Counted from the first letter of the stretch, positions 8,739 through 18,100 are shown. The stretch is DNA of 64,000 nt from Chryseobacterium sp. VAUSW3 (GCF_002205795.1 NZ_NIUY01000001.1:62001-126000); one strand, 5' to 3'. Numbers and translations: made by a program. The notes: generated from the sequence alone by a model not told the origin.

Positions 8739-10304
8739 TTAATAACCGGGGTTTTGTACAAGATTCGGGTTTACAACCAGATCGTTGTTCGGAATTGGGA
8801 ACAGGTTTCGGTATTCAGCAACTGCGATTCCGTCTTTTACATTACCTTTCCAAGGCCACAGATAAGCAGAAGAAGTAAATTTACCGAAACGGATAAGGTC
8901 TGTTCTTCTGGTCATTTCCCAGGATAGTTCTCTTGATCTTTCATCAAGAATAAAGTTAAGGTCTAAAACTGAAATCTGCGAAGCATTTGCTCTTGCTCTT
9001 AATGCATTAACATAACCGATTGCTGTGGCCATATTTCCTCCTGCACCACCTCTTACGGTAGCTTCAGCATACATCAGATAAATATCACCCAGTCTGTAAA
9101 CCGGTAAATCTGTTTCAACCCAGTTATCGTGAATTCCAGGGGTTCCGTTACTCTTCACGTTTTTGTATTTAATGAAGGCATAGCCATCATTAAAGTTACC
9201 TAAATCGTTGATTTCAAGAGTTTGTCCGTCTTTGTAGAATCGGCCTCTTTTATCATTTGCTTCAAATTTATTAACAAGTGCTTTCGTGGTTCTGATACCG
9301 CCCCAGCCTCCGTTGACACCAAACTCAGCAGGATTCATTGTTCCACCAATCGCGGCATGTACTAAATAGGTAGTTCCACCGTTGGTTTGAGTTTTTACCC
9401 CGTCGTACACGACAGAGAAAATATTCTCAGGGTTATTCACATTGTTATCAGCCAGGAAAAGATTTTCATAAGATGAATTCAGTGCATATCCTGCAGAAAT
9501 TACTTTTTGAGTATAAGTGATTACTTCGCCATATTTTTCAGCACCAGTGTACACTTTAGCATTCAAATAAAGTCTAGCCAACAAACTCCATGCGGCAGCT
9601 TGGTCAACTCTTCCGTATTCGTTCGTTTTAGGAGCTTTCAGTTCGTTGGCAACCTCCAGTAACTGAGATTCAACATAACTGAAAAGTTCTGCTCTCTTAA
9701 TTTGCTTTGGTACGGTTCCGAAAGTAGTTTCATCAACAAACGGTACATTTCCGTAAAGATCCAGAAGGTGATAATAAGTCTGAGCTCTGAGGAATTTCGC
9801 TTCAGCTCTCATTACTTTAGCATCTTCAAGGTTTTGACCTGTAATTCCGTTCAGACTTAGTTTTTCGTCTGTCGTATTCTTAATAAATTCATTACAGAAC
9901 GCGATTTCAGTATAAAGTCTATAATACATCGCATTGTTGAACTCATTTGTTGGCGTCCAGATCATTTTGTGAAACTCGTGCAGAGTACCATCATTCCATC
10001 CGATTACCGCTTCATCTGTTGTGATTACCTGAAGAGTATACAGCAAACGCATGTAGTTAGAGAAACCACCGTCGATATCTGCGATATCTCCGTTACCGTC
10101 ACCACCGGCCTGGCCACCCACAGCTAAACCACCATAAAGTTTCGCCAGAAGGTTTTTATAGTTCCCAAAGTCTTTATATAGGCTTGCCGACGTAATTTCG
10201 GTGATCGGTTCCTGTCTTAAATCATCAACACAAGAGCTTGCCGTAAGCGAAAGTCCTAAGAAAGCTGCAATGATTGATAGTCTTTTTATTCTGAAGTTTT
10301 TCAT
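8739..10304 (-). CDS. susD: SusD/RagB glycan-binding outer-membrane lipoprotein
   Basis: 521 residues with a lipobox ending at Cys25 (TASSC). Family marks: LRAEAKFLRAQTYYHLLDLYGNVP-type helix (about 173-193) and the C-terminal RRTDLIRFGKF and NPNLVQNPGY-type end found in RagB/SusD proteins. SusD sits as a lid on the SusC barrel and captures oligosaccharide. It lies 12 bp downstream of susC, so translation is probably coupled or at least tightly linked. The partner genes point to starch or maltodextrin. Confidence 0.95.
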   Translation of the reverse strand: MKNFRIKRLSIIAAFLGLSLTASSCVDDLRQEPITEITSASLYKDFGNYKNLLAKLYGGLAVGGQAGGDGNGDIADIDGGFSNYMRLLYTLQVITTDEAVIGWNDGTLHEFHKMIWTPTNEFNNAMYYRLYTEIAFCNEFIKNTTDEKLSLNGITGQNLEDAKVMRAEAKFLRAQTYYHLLDLYGNVPFVDETTFGTVPKQIKRAELFSYVESQLLEVANELKAPKTNEYGRVDQAAAWSLLARLYLNAKVYTGAEKYGEVITYTQKVISAGYALNSSYENLFLADNNVNNPENIFSVVYDGVKTQTNGGTTYLVHAAIGGTMNPAEFGVNGGWGGIRTTKALVNKFEANDKRGRFYKDGQTLEINDLGNFNDGYAFIKYKNVKSNGTPGIHDNWVETDLPVYRLGDIYLMYAEATVRGGAGGNMATAIGYVNALRARANASQISVLDLNFILDERSRELSWEMTRRTDLIRFGKFTSSAYLWPWKGNVKDGIAVAEYRNLFPIPNNDLVVNPNLVQNPGY

Positions 10305-10316
10305 TTTTCTAAATTA

Positions 10317-13085
10317 TTAAAATTGAAAGTTAAGCCCTAATGAATATACCTTCGGTCTTTGGTAGAATCCATTATCAATATTACCGAAGATTTCAGGATC
10401 TACACCGGAATAATCTGTTACCACAAAAACATTCTGCGCCATACCGTAAACCTTAAGGTTACTGGATCCGCCGAAGATATCCCCGAAATTATAACCTAAT
10501 GAAAGATTATCCATTCTTAAGAAAGATGCATCTTCTACGAAAGCATCACTCCAATACTGTGGTGTTGCAAAACCATAATTTGCGGTAGTACTTGAAATAT
10601 TCTGAAGATATTCGTTCGTTGCAATACTTTGCACATTCGACTGTGACGCGAAGTTATTGTAAACATAATTACCGATTACCGCTCTAAGAGAGGTAGAGAA
10701 ATCCCAGTTTTTGTACACAAACTTGGTAGAGAATCCAAATGTCGCATCCGGCGTAGTAGACTTGTAAAAGTACTTATCGCCTTGTGCAGTAATTTTTCCG
10801 TCACCGTTTCGGTCAACATAAACGCCATCCAATGGTTTTCCGTTGGTGTCGTAAACCTGCTGATAAACATAGAAGCTGCTTGGCGTATATCCTACAGAAT
10901 GTCCCTGTACGTTGTTACCCACTCCTCCGGAAATTCCTCCGGTTGGGATAATATAACCTTCCTGAATCTGATCGGAGAAAGAAATGATTTTAGGATTGTA
11001 ATGAGCCGCATTGAAGGTAAAATCCCAGGTAAAGTTTTCTCTCTTAACAGGAGTTACATTGATGAGGAATTCAATACCGTCAGTCTCCATTTCACCAATA
11101 TTCTTGTTGTTTCTGTTACTGAACTCCCCTGCAGGAACCCCAACATTTGCCAACAGATCCACAGTGTTTTTTCTGAACCAGTCAATAGATCCGGAAATTC
11201 TGTTGTTCCAGAAACCGTAATCAATACCTGCATTCACTGTTCTTGTAGTCTCCCAGGTAAGATTTGGGTTATACTGAGTTGGTCTGTACATGAAGTAGAA
11301 TGAATCCCCAAATCCGTACTGAGCAGTAGATTCAGAAATATTATAAGAAGGGAAAGATAAGTAGTAACCTCCGATTTCCTGTTGGCCGGTTTCACCCCAA
11401 CCTGCTCTAAGTTTCAGGTCGCTTATTGCGTTTACCTCTTTCAGGAAGCTTTCATTTTTAACTTTCCATGCCACAGAAACTGCCGGGAAGGTTCCCCAAA
11501 CATTCGTTAAGTCATCGGTTCCGTTATAGAATCTGGATGAAGCATCTCTTCGGATAGACCCATTAACGATATACTTGTCTGCAATAGTAAAGATTGCTCT
11601 TCCGTAGAAACCTAGAAGCGTAAGTTTACCTTCATAATTATTGGAGGTTACCGGCGGTTTGGTTGCATTACCAAAAAATGTTGTAGCAGAGGGAACAAGA
11701 TCGTGGAAATTCTGGTAAGAGTATCCTGCCATTAAATCAACTTTGGTATTGATTGCAGTAATATCTTTTACGTAATTCAAATAGGTATCCAATAACTTGT
11801 TGGTCTTCTCCTGCGTGTAATCTCTTCTTGTACTTACGTTGTTTGATGCGATCATACCAGCATATCCAGGATATTCTGTTACAGCACCGGTACCTTTCTG
11901 GTAGTCGTAACCACCATTAACATTCCAGTGCAGGTCTGGTAAAAAGTGGAATTTATAATCCAGCTGCAAACTTCCGATCCCTCTGAAAACGGTAGACACA
12001 TCTCTTCTTCCGTAAAGTGAACCAAGTGGGTTTCTGGTAGCGTTCACGTTGATATTCTGTGAAGGAGTTCCGTCACTGTTCGGTAACCACCATTCAAAAT
12101 AATTGTTTACCAAATTACCGTTGGCACTGTAGTCGTAGATAGGCTGCGTAGGATCAAAATACTGCGCTGCACCAATTACGCCGGCAGGGAAACGGTTCTC
12201 CGTCATGGAACCTTTTACGTTCGCTGTGATGCTTAAGTGGTTGTCGAATAATTTCGGGGTCAGGTTTAAACCTACTGATGTTCTTCTGAACTCATTGGTT
12301 TTTACGATACCGTTCTGCTCATTATATCCCAGGGATAAGCGGTAAGGTAATTTCTTAATTCCTCCGGAAATAGCCACATTATTATCAGTTCCCCAGGCTT
12401 CCTGATAAATGAGATCCTGCCAGTTGGTATTGGCATTTCCTAATTTATTGATGTAATTCTGCGAAGCATTTTCCATAACGAATGCACGGAACTCATCTGC
12501 AGTTAATACATCAAGATTTCCCATTTTTGTAGAAACCGAAGCGGTAGTCGTGAAATTAACCTTCAATCTGCCGGAAGAGCCTTTCTTGGTTGTAATAAGA
12601 ATTACCCCGTTAGAAGCTCTGTTACCGTAAATTGCAGCAGAAGATGCATCTTTAAGCACCGAGAAACTTTCAATATCATTTGGGTTAATCAGTGCAAGTG
12701 CGTTAGAAGCTCCGGAAACACCACCAAAATCCATCGGAATTCCATCAATTACGATCAGAGGATCATTACTTGCTGTTAATGAGGCTCCACCCCTGATTCT
12801 GATGGTAGAACCTGCACCAGGATTACCTCCGTTTCCTGTAACAGTAACACCCGGTGCTTTACCCTGAATCAGTTGATCAGCAGAAGTAGAACCACCGTTG
12901 AAATCTTTTGCAGTAATCGAAGCAATAGAACCCGTAAGGTCCTCTTTCTTTTGCTTACCATAACCAATCAGTACAACCTGCTCGATATCGGCAGTTTTAA
13001 CCGAATCCGTAGTTTGTGCGTGTAACATTGTGCCCGCCAATAAAAAAGCCGGCGCAATTTTCAAAACTTTAGTATAGTTTCTCAC
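10317..13085 (-). CDS. susC: SusC/RagA TonB-dependent oligosaccharide transporter
   Basis: 922 residues. The start codon is GTG (an in-frame stop lies a few codons upstream and no ATG precedes the signal peptide). Signal peptide ends at LHAQ (about 24). A TonB-box-like stretch (DIEQVVLIGYGKQ) follows at once, then the plug domain (GSIASITAKDF..., about 45-165, ending NGVILITTKKG) and a long outer-membrane barrel ending in LGLNFQF, with a terminal Phe as barrel proteins have. Most SusC proteins carry a carboxypeptidase-regulatory-like domain between signal and TonB box; it is absent here. First gene of the starch operon; energy comes from TonB-ExbBD encoded elsewhere. Confidence 0.95.
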   Translation of the reverse strand: MRNYTKVLKIAPAFLLAGTMLHAQTTDSVKTADIEQVVLIGYGKQKKEDLTGSIASITAKDFNGGSTSADQLIQGKAPGVTVTGNGGNPGAGSTIRIRGGASLTASNDPLIVIDGIPMDFGGVSGASNALALINPNDIESFSVLKDASSAAIYGNRASNGVILITTKKGSSGRLKVNFTTTASVSTKMGNLDVLTADEFRAFVMENASQNYINKLGNANTNWQDLIYQEAWGTDNNVAISGGIKKLPYRLSLGYNEQNGIVKTNEFRRTSVGLNLTPKLFDNHLSITANVKGSMTENRFPAGVIGAAQYFDPTQPIYDYSANGNLVNNYFEWWLPNSDGTPSQNINVNATRNPLGSLYGRRDVSTVFRGIGSLQLDYKFHFLPDLHWNVNGGYDYQKGTGAVTEYPGYAGMIASNNVSTRRDYTQEKTNKLLDTYLNYVKDITAINTKVDLMAGYSYQNFHDLVPSATTFFGNATKPPVTSNNYEGKLTLLGFYGRAIFTIADKYIVNGSIRRDASSRFYNGTDDLTNVWGTFPAVSVAWKVKNESFLKEVNAISDLKLRAGWGETGQQEIGGYYLSFPSYNISESTAQYGFGDSFYFMYRPTQYNPNLTWETTRTVNAGIDYGFWNNRISGSIDWFRKNTVDLLANVGVPAGEFSNRNNKNIGEMETDGIEFLINVTPVKRENFTWDFTFNAAHYNPKIISFSDQIQEGYIIPTGGISGGVGNNVQGHSVGYTPSSFYVYQQVYDTNGKPLDGVYVDRNGDGKITAQGDKYFYKSTTPDATFGFSTKFVYKNWDFSTSLRAVIGNYVYNNFASQSNVQSIATNEYLQNISSTTANYGFATPQYWSDAFVEDASFLRMDNLSLGYNFGDIFGGSSNLKVYGMAQNVFVVTDYSGVDPEIFGNIDNGFYQRPKVYSLGLNFQF

Positions 13086-13263
13086 AAAAATAAAATTTAA
13101 GGATTAATATTCAATACATCTCTTCTCCATTGAAGAAGCATTGCAATTTAAACAAAATTTCAATTATTATTAAAATTATCATAAAATAGTTAATTATATC
13201 TGAGATTTATCATATATTAACAGATCACACTTTTATTAAACAGTTGATTCATTGTGATTTAAC

Positions 13264-13296
13264 AGTTCTATTGTCTCACTAATGAGACTTTGAACT
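13264..13296. repeat. nested inverted repeat, candidate operator for the starch operon
   Basis: Inner arms GTCTCA (13273-13278) and TGAGAC (13283-13288) with a 4-base spacer sit inside outer arms AGTTC (13264-13268) and GAACT (13292-13296). The symmetry fits a dimeric regulator site or a stem-loop. It lies about 180 bp upstream of susC and 125 bp upstream of metG. No regulator gene is in the window, so the role is inferred. Confidence 0.4.
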
Positions 13297-13392
13297 TTAA
13301 CAGAAAGTTAAACATGTGTTTATCTAATACCTTCACCACTTTTCCGATTATGCAATCAGGCACCAATATTTTCAATTAAAGTGGATATCGCG

Positions 13393-13400
13393 TATCTTTG
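13393..13400 (+). promoter_or_regulatory. metG promoter, -7 element
   Basis: TATCTTTG matches the Bacteroidetes -7 consensus TAnnTTTG, 19 bp before the metG ATG. No clear -33 TTTG. Confidence 0.6.
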
Positions 13401-13419
13401 CACAAATTATTAGAAGAAT

Positions 13420-15453
13420 ATGTCAGAGAGAAAGATGATTACAGCGGCTTTGCCTTATGCAAACGGCCCAGTACATATTGGCCACCTGGCCGGAGTTTAT
13501 ATTCCTGCCGATGTTTACGCCAGATTTCAGAGAAGACTCGAAAAAGAGGTCGCTTTTATCTGCGGATCCGATGAACACGGCATTCCGATTACCATCCGCG
13601 CAAAAAAAGAAGGAGTAACGCCGCAGGATATTGTAGACAAATACCACGAAATCATTAAAAAATCTTTCAGTGATCTGGGAATCTCCTTCGACGAATACTC
13701 CAGAACAACTTCTAAAAAACATTACGAAGTAAGCCAGGATTTTTTCTCCACCCTATATAATAAGAGAAAATTCACAGAAGAAATTTCAGAACAGTATTTC
13801 GACGAACAGGCAAATGAATTTCTTGCAGACCGATATATCGTGGGAACCTGCCCGAATTGCGGCAACGACGGTGCGTACGGTGACCAGTGCGAAAAATGCG
13901 GCTCTACCCTTTCGCCCTCTGAACTTATCAACCCGAAATCGATGCTGAGCGGAAACGTTCCCGTCTTAAAGGAAACGAAAAACTGGTACCTCCCATTAAA
14001 TGAGTACGAAAACTTCCTGAACGAATGGATTATTCTAGGTCATAAAGACGACTGGAAACCCAACGTTTACGGACAGGTAAAATCCTGGCTGAATGACGGT
14101 TTAAAACCGCGCGCAATGACCAGAGACCTCAATTGGGGCGTTCCCGTTCCATTGCCGGATGCTGATGGAAAAGTACTTTATGTTTGGTTTGATGCACCGA
14201 TTGGTTATATTTCTTTCACACAGGAGTGGGCCGAAAAAAACGGCAAAAACTGGAAAGACTATTGGCAGAATGAAAATTCCGACCTTGTACACTTCATCGG
14301 CAAAGACAATATCGTTTTCCACTGTATAATTTTCCCAGCGATGATGAAAGCTCACGGCGATTATATTATGCCAACCAATGTTCCGGCGTTTGAGTTTTTA
14401 AACCTTGAAAACGATAAAATTTCAACTTCCCGAAACTGGGCAGTCTGGGCACACGAATATGTTGAAGAATTCCCAGGACAGCAGGACGTTTTGAGATATG
14501 CACTTCTTTCTTCTGCACCGGAAACCAAAGACAATAATTTCACCTGGAAAGATTTCCAGACCAAGAATAATTCAGAACTCGTAGGAATCTTCGGTAACTT
14601 CATCAACAGAGTTGCCGTGCTGATCCACAAATATTATAACGGAATTGTTCCGGAAGGCGAGGTAAACGCTCCAGAACTTGCAGAAATCACAAAAGCCGCT
14701 GCTGAAATTAAAAATTTCCTTGAAAATTTCGAATTCAGAAATGCGCTTTCTGCGATGATGAATCTGGCAAGATTCGGGAACCAATATCTTCAGACCGAAG
14801 AACCGTGGAAAACCATCAAAGACCATCCCGAAAAAGCAGCACACTCCCTTTTTGTAGCGGCACAGATTGCGGTTGGTCTGGCGCAGATTTCAGAACCGTT
14901 TATGCCTTTCAGTTCAGAAAAATTACTTAAAATGTTTAACGTTTCTCAGCTGAACTGGAAAGAGATTGCAAGCGAGAAAATCCTTATTAAAACCGGTCAC
15001 CAGATCAATCCTGCGGAATTACTGTTTTCGAAAATTGAAGACGAAACGATTGAATTCCAAATTCAGAAACTAGAAAACACGAAAGAATCCAACAAAAAAA
15101 CAAATCCAAAAGCCAATCCCATGAAAGACGAAATTCAGTTTGATGATTTCACGAAAATAGATTTAAGAACAGCCACCATTCTTACCGCTGAAAAAGTGGA
15201 AAAAGCGGATAAATTATTGAAATTTACCGTAGATACAGGCGTTGATGTAAGAACCGTGGTTTCAGGAGTTGCAGAAAGTTTCACTCCGGAACAATGCGTG
15301 GGAAAACAGGTCATGATTCTACTGAATCTGGCGCCGAGAAAAATCCGCGGGATAGAATCTCAGGGAATGTTACTTTTAACCAACAACGCTGATGGAAAAC
15401 TGGTATTTGTAACGCCGGATGAAACCGTAGAAAACGGTGTCGAAATCGGGTAA
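13420..15453 (+). CDS. metG: methionyl-tRNA synthetase
   Basis: 677 residues; charges tRNA-Met in the cytoplasm. Class I motifs: PVHIGHL (17-23, HIGH) and KISTS (333-337, KMSKS variant). A four-cysteine zinc knuckle is at Cys144, 147, 157 and 160. A helical anticodon-binding region follows, then an appended C-terminal tRNA-binding OB fold (about 570-677: DDFTKIDLRTATILTAEKV ... SQGMLLLTNN), as in the dimeric type. A strong terminator follows the stop. Confidence 0.98.
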   Translation: MSERKMITAALPYANGPVHIGHLAGVYIPADVYARFQRRLEKEVAFICGSDEHGIPITIRAKKEGVTPQDIVDKYHEIIKKSFSDLGISFDEYSRTTSKKHYEVSQDFFSTLYNKRKFTEEISEQYFDEQANEFLADRYIVGTCPNCGNDGAYGDQCEKCGSTLSPSELINPKSMLSGNVPVLKETKNWYLPLNEYENFLNEWIILGHKDDWKPNVYGQVKSWLNDGLKPRAMTRDLNWGVPVPLPDADGKVLYVWFDAPIGYISFTQEWAEKNGKNWKDYWQNENSDLVHFIGKDNIVFHCIIFPAMMKAHGDYIMPTNVPAFEFLNLENDKISTSRNWAVWAHEYVEEFPGQQDVLRYALLSSAPETKDNNFTWKDFQTKNNSELVGIFGNFINRVAVLIHKYYNGIVPEGEVNAPELAEITKAAAEIKNFLENFEFRNALSAMMNLARFGNQYLQTEEPWKTIKDHPEKAAHSLFVAAQIAVGLAQISEPFMPFSSEKLLKMFNVSQLNWKEIASEKILIKTGHQINPAELLFSKIEDETIEFQIQKLENTKESNKKTNPKANPMKDEIQFDDFTKIDLRTATILTAEKVEKADKLLKFTVDTGVDVRTVVSGVAESFTPEQCVGKQVMILLNLAPRKIRGIESQGMLLLTNNADGKLVFVTPDETVENGVEIG

Positions 15454-15475
15454 GACAAATCATATTCTTCAAAAA

Positions 15476-15509
15476 AATAAGACGCACTTTTCTGTGCGTC
15501 TTATTTATT
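15476..15509 (+). terminator. metG terminator
   Basis: Perfect 12-base stem (15476-15487 with 15494-15505, loop TTTTCT) flanked by A-rich and T-rich runs; it would act on both strands. Confidence 0.85.
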
Positions 15510-15574
15510 AAAATGATCTCAGCAACTTTAAATTTTTATACATTTATAAATACAAATCCAATTTCTATTTCAAA

Positions 15575-16450
15575 ATGAAAATATCCACCCTATTTTTCGC
15601 TCTATTTAGCATCATCAGCTGTTCAAAAACTGATCCTTATGCGGTAAATACTGAGGTAAACGCTTCTCTCATGGAAGTGATTCCGGAAGACGCCGCTGCT
15701 AACCAAAAATCAGCTTCTGTAAAGCCAGATAGTGCTCCAGCCAAAAATGACAGAATTGCTAAAAAGATCATTAAAAACGGGGAAATGGGAATAGCTGTTG
15801 CCAATATTAACGATGCTAAACTGAAAGTAGACGGCATCCTGAAAAAACAAAATGCATACACCCAAAGCGAAACCTTCAGGAATACAGAAATTTCAGAAGA
15901 ACTGGATCTCGTAATCCGTGTTCCTTATCAGAATTTCGATCAGCTGATCTCTTCTTTTTCAGAGGGTATTGGCGCAGTTGAATATAAAAATATTTCCTCT
16001 GAAGATGTGACTGAAGAATATACCGATGTAGCCATAAAACTTGAAAACAAAAGGATTTATCTGGAAAAATACCGCGATCTGCTGAAGAATGCAGCAACTA
16101 CAAAAGACATGCTCGAAATCCAAGAAAACATCCGCAAACTTGAAGACGAGATTGATGTTGCAGAAGGCAGACTCCGTTTCATTGACGACCGAGTAAACTA
16201 CAGCACCCTGCGCCTAAGCCTCACTAAAGAAAAACCCAGAAGTTCTGTAACATCTAAAATCGGTTTTGGAAGCAGATTTTCAGATTCCGTCGCACAGGGC
16301 TGGAATATTTTTGTAAGTTTTGTACTGGGTCTTATTTCCCTTTGGCCGTTCTTTATCCTCGCGCCTTTTTTCATCATATTTTACCGAAAATGGCGGGCCC
16401 GTAAAAAAACTGCTGTTAATGATTCTTCTCATCCAAATAATGAAAGCTGA
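15575..16450 (+). CDS. DUF4349-type membrane lipoprotein
   Basis: 291 residues. Lipobox SIISC (Cys16). The central part (about 65-220) matches the DUF4349 pattern: KIIKNGEMGIAVANI, a VIRVPYQNFDQLISSF core, then a charged coiled coil (ENKRIYLEKYRDLLKNA ... IQENIRKLEDEIDVAEGRL) and DRVNYSTLRLSL. A membrane segment at about 247-272 is followed by a basic tail (YRKWRARKK). Members of this family are predicted to be envelope proteins; their function is unknown to me. It stands alone between terminators. Confidence 0.8.
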   Translation: MKISTLFFALFSIISCSKTDPYAVNTEVNASLMEVIPEDAAANQKSASVKPDSAPAKNDRIAKKIIKNGEMGIAVANINDAKLKVDGILKKQNAYTQSETFRNTEISEELDLVIRVPYQNFDQLISSFSEGIGAVEYKNISSEDVTEEYTDVAIKLENKRIYLEKYRDLLKNAATTKDMLEIQENIRKLEDEIDVAEGRLRFIDDRVNYSTLRLSLTKEKPRSSVTSKIGFGSRFSDSVAQGWNIFVSFVLGLISLWPFFILAPFFIIFYRKWRARKKTAVNDSSHPNNES

Positions 16451-16476
16451 AAAATATAAACCGGATTAAAAAATTG

Positions 16477-16484
16477 TAATTTTG
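16477..16484 (+). promoter_or_regulatory. -7 promoter element for the lipocalin-like gene
   Basis: TAATTTTG, an exact TAnnTTTG match. It overlaps the TTG at 16482 that would open a longer frame, so translation must begin downstream, at 16494 or more likely 16503. Confidence 0.65.
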
Positions 16485-16502
16485 TTGTTTAAAATGAACA
16501 TC

Positions 16503-16907
16503 ATGAAAAAAATAAATATCCTTTTACTTTCTTTATCTGCACTCTTCGCTGCTGTAGCCTGCGGAACAAGAGAAGATGAGCTCTCGAACGAACAGTTTGT
16601 AGGAACCTGGGACTGGGCAGCTACAACAGGCGGAATCGGAAATATTAATGACACTCCGTCAAGCACCGGAATTCAGCGTACCATCACTTTTACAGAGACC
16701 TATATATATACCGTTAAAGAAAATGGTGCAACGGTGAGCGAAGGAACTTACAACCTTTTAATAGAAGTTACGCCAAATGAACACAAAGAAAAACTGTTTA
16801 TCGATTTCTCGAATTACCCCGACGTTTTTGTTGACGGTATCGACTCTTCAAACCTCTACCTCGGCGATCATTCCAACGATGGATATTCTTACCATTATAA
16901 AAAATAA
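16503..16907 (+). CDS. lipocalin-like lipoprotein, function unknown
   Basis: 134 residues from the ATG at 16503. I chose this start because the signal peptide then reads MKKINILLLS with a lipobox FAAVAC (Cys20), and because the promoter element lies inside any longer frame. The mature protein opens with EQFVGTWDW, then alternating strands (RTITFTETYIYTVKENG, EGTYNLLIEV, KEKLFIDFSNY). This is the one-barrel pattern of small lipocalin-type or META-like envelope lipoproteins. No catalytic residues are apparent. Followed by a terminator shared with the convergent gene. Confidence 0.65.
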   Translation: MKKINILLLSLSALFAAVACGTREDELSNEQFVGTWDWAATTGGIGNINDTPSSTGIQRTITFTETYIYTVKENGATVSEGTYNLLIEVTPNEHKEKLFIDFSNYPDVFVDGIDSSNLYLGDHSNDGYSYHYKK

Positions 16908-16940
16908 AAAAAGCGGTCAGTAATTTGGCCGCTTTTTTTA
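16906..16940. terminator. bidirectional terminator
   Basis: A-run plus GCGG (to 16916) pairs with CCGC plus T-run (16929-16938). It serves the lipocalin-like gene on the plus strand and the gene ending at 16955 on the minus strand. Confidence 0.75.
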
Positions 16941-16954
16941 TCATCTTTTCCGGA

Positions 16955-17332
16955 TTATTCACCGAAATGTTTTTTCACTGTTTCCAGAACCTGTTCGTCA
17001 CTCATTTGCTGAGCGGTATCCAGGGTAATTTTAAGGTTTTTGAATTGTGCCGTATCATGAAGGAAACTTTTCAGTTCTTCCTGAATCGTACCGGGACCGG
17101 TAACATATACTTCTTCGGAATTGGTTAAAAGATGGGCAATTTCCTTAAAGTATTTTGCCTTGTTGGTTTGTTCCGCGTTATTGCCCGCATTCTCGCTGGA
17201 ATTACCGTGCTGTACAACAGCTTTCACAGGTGAACAAAGAAAAAATTTAAAGGCATTCTGCGCATCATGATTTTTCACCACTACTGCTTTGGTTTGATCG
17301 AGCCAAAGACCTGCTAATTTTTTATCTGACAT
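16955..17332 (-). CDS. small protein resembling eRF1-domain (baeRF/host-attachment) proteins
   Basis: 125 residues, no signal peptide. It opens with LAGLWLDQTKAVVV, a strand-turn-strand. The second half has EEVYVTGPGTIQEELKSFLHD followed by LKITLDTAQQMSDEQVLETVKKHF. The GPG turn between a strand and a helix is what domain 3 of eRF1/Pelota and the bacterial eRF1-like families look like, so distant relationship to those is my best guess. The central part (HGNSSENAGNNAEQTNKAKYF) is polar and probably a loop. I do not recognise a specific function. Confidence 0.45.
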   Translation of the reverse strand: MSDKKLAGLWLDQTKAVVVKNHDAQNAFKFFLCSPVKAVVQHGNSSENAGNNAEQTNKAKYFKEIAHLLTNSEEVYVTGPGTIQEELKSFLHDTAQFKNLKITLDTAQQMSDEQVLETVKKHFGE

Positions 17333-17395
17333 AATAATTTATTTTCGTAAGTCAGCTTCAATAACAATGCAAACACGCTGTTAAAGGAAGTTAAA

Positions 17396-18094
17396 CTATT
17401 TACCCAGAACGAAAACAGCGGGAATTTTATGAAGTTCCGGCTTGTTTTTCTGCCAGTCTTTGATGCTTAGCGTTTTGATAAATTCCTCAATTGGATCATT
17501 GATATTGGCCGCGATACAAAGCCTCGTATTCGGTGCGAGGAATTTACACAGATCTTCAAAAAGCTGATTGTTCCGGTACGGAGTTTCCATGAAAATCTGC
17601 GAATAGCCCGTTTTCTGAACCTGATTTTCCAGATACTGAATTCGTGATTTCTTCTCAGACTTATCAATCGGAAGGTACCCGTGAAACGTAAATTCCTGAC
17701 CATTAAAACCACTTGAAATTAATGCCAAAATAATCGAAGAAGGCCCATTAATCGGAATAATTTTGATGTTATTTTCGTGACACCATTTTACCATAAGATT
17801 TCCCGGATCGGCGATACACGGGAGTCCGGCTTCAGAAAGTAAACCGAAATCCTGACCGTTTTTCATTAATTTCTGAGCTTCCTTTAAATCTGCAGATTCA
17901 GAATATTTATCGAGAAGAAAGAGCTTTAGATCAGCCTGCTTTTTTTCAGGTGCAAAAAACTTAATGACTTTTCTGGCGGTTTTTTCGTTTTCTACGAAGA
18001 AATAATCGGTCTTCAGGATATATTCTTTAATTGCAGGCGCGAAATATGCAATGGGTGAATTTTCGGAAAGGTAAGCGGGAATTAGGAAAAGCAT
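17396..18094 (-). CDS. RsmI-family SAM-dependent methyltransferase
   Basis: 232 residues of the tetrapyrrole methylase fold. Visible motifs: the N-terminal LIPAYLSENSP (instead of the usual GTPIGN loop of true RsmI), GLLSEAGLPCIADPGNLMVKWCH (about 83-105), INGPSSIILALISSGF (about 114-129) and FMETPYRNN (about 159). True RsmI methylates 16S rRNA C1402; this shorter flavobacterial form keeps the SAM-site motifs but differs at the N-terminus, so the substrate is uncertain. It lies 6 bp downstream of the tyrosine phosphatase gene, in the dnaA cluster. Confidence 0.8.
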   Translation of the reverse strand: MLFLIPAYLSENSPIAYFAPAIKEYILKTDYFFVENEKTARKVIKFFAPEKKQADLKLFLLDKYSESADLKEAQKLMKNGQDFGLLSEAGLPCIADPGNLMVKWCHENNIKIIPINGPSSIILALISSGFNGQEFTFHGYLPIDKSEKKSRIQYLENQVQKTGYSQIFMETPYRNNQLFEDLCKFLAPNTRLCIAANINDPIEEFIKTLSIKDWQKNKPELHKIPAVFVLGK

Positions 18095-18100
18095 TTAGAA

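Larger units (their letters stand above)
13086..13419. promoter_or_regulatory. 334-bp intergenic region between susC and metG
   Basis: AT-rich spacer between divergent genes. It must hold the susC promoter (minus strand) and the metG promoter (plus strand). I see a clear metG -7 element and a nested inverted repeat (listed separately), but no convincing TAnnTTTG element for susC at a sensible distance. The one match, at 13085-13092, overlaps the susC start codon and would place the transcript start inside the gene. Confidence 0.6.

Noticed and set aside
13085-13092. TAnnTTTG match on the minus strand just before susC
   Set aside because: It overlaps the GTG start codon; transcription would begin inside the gene and remove the signal peptide.
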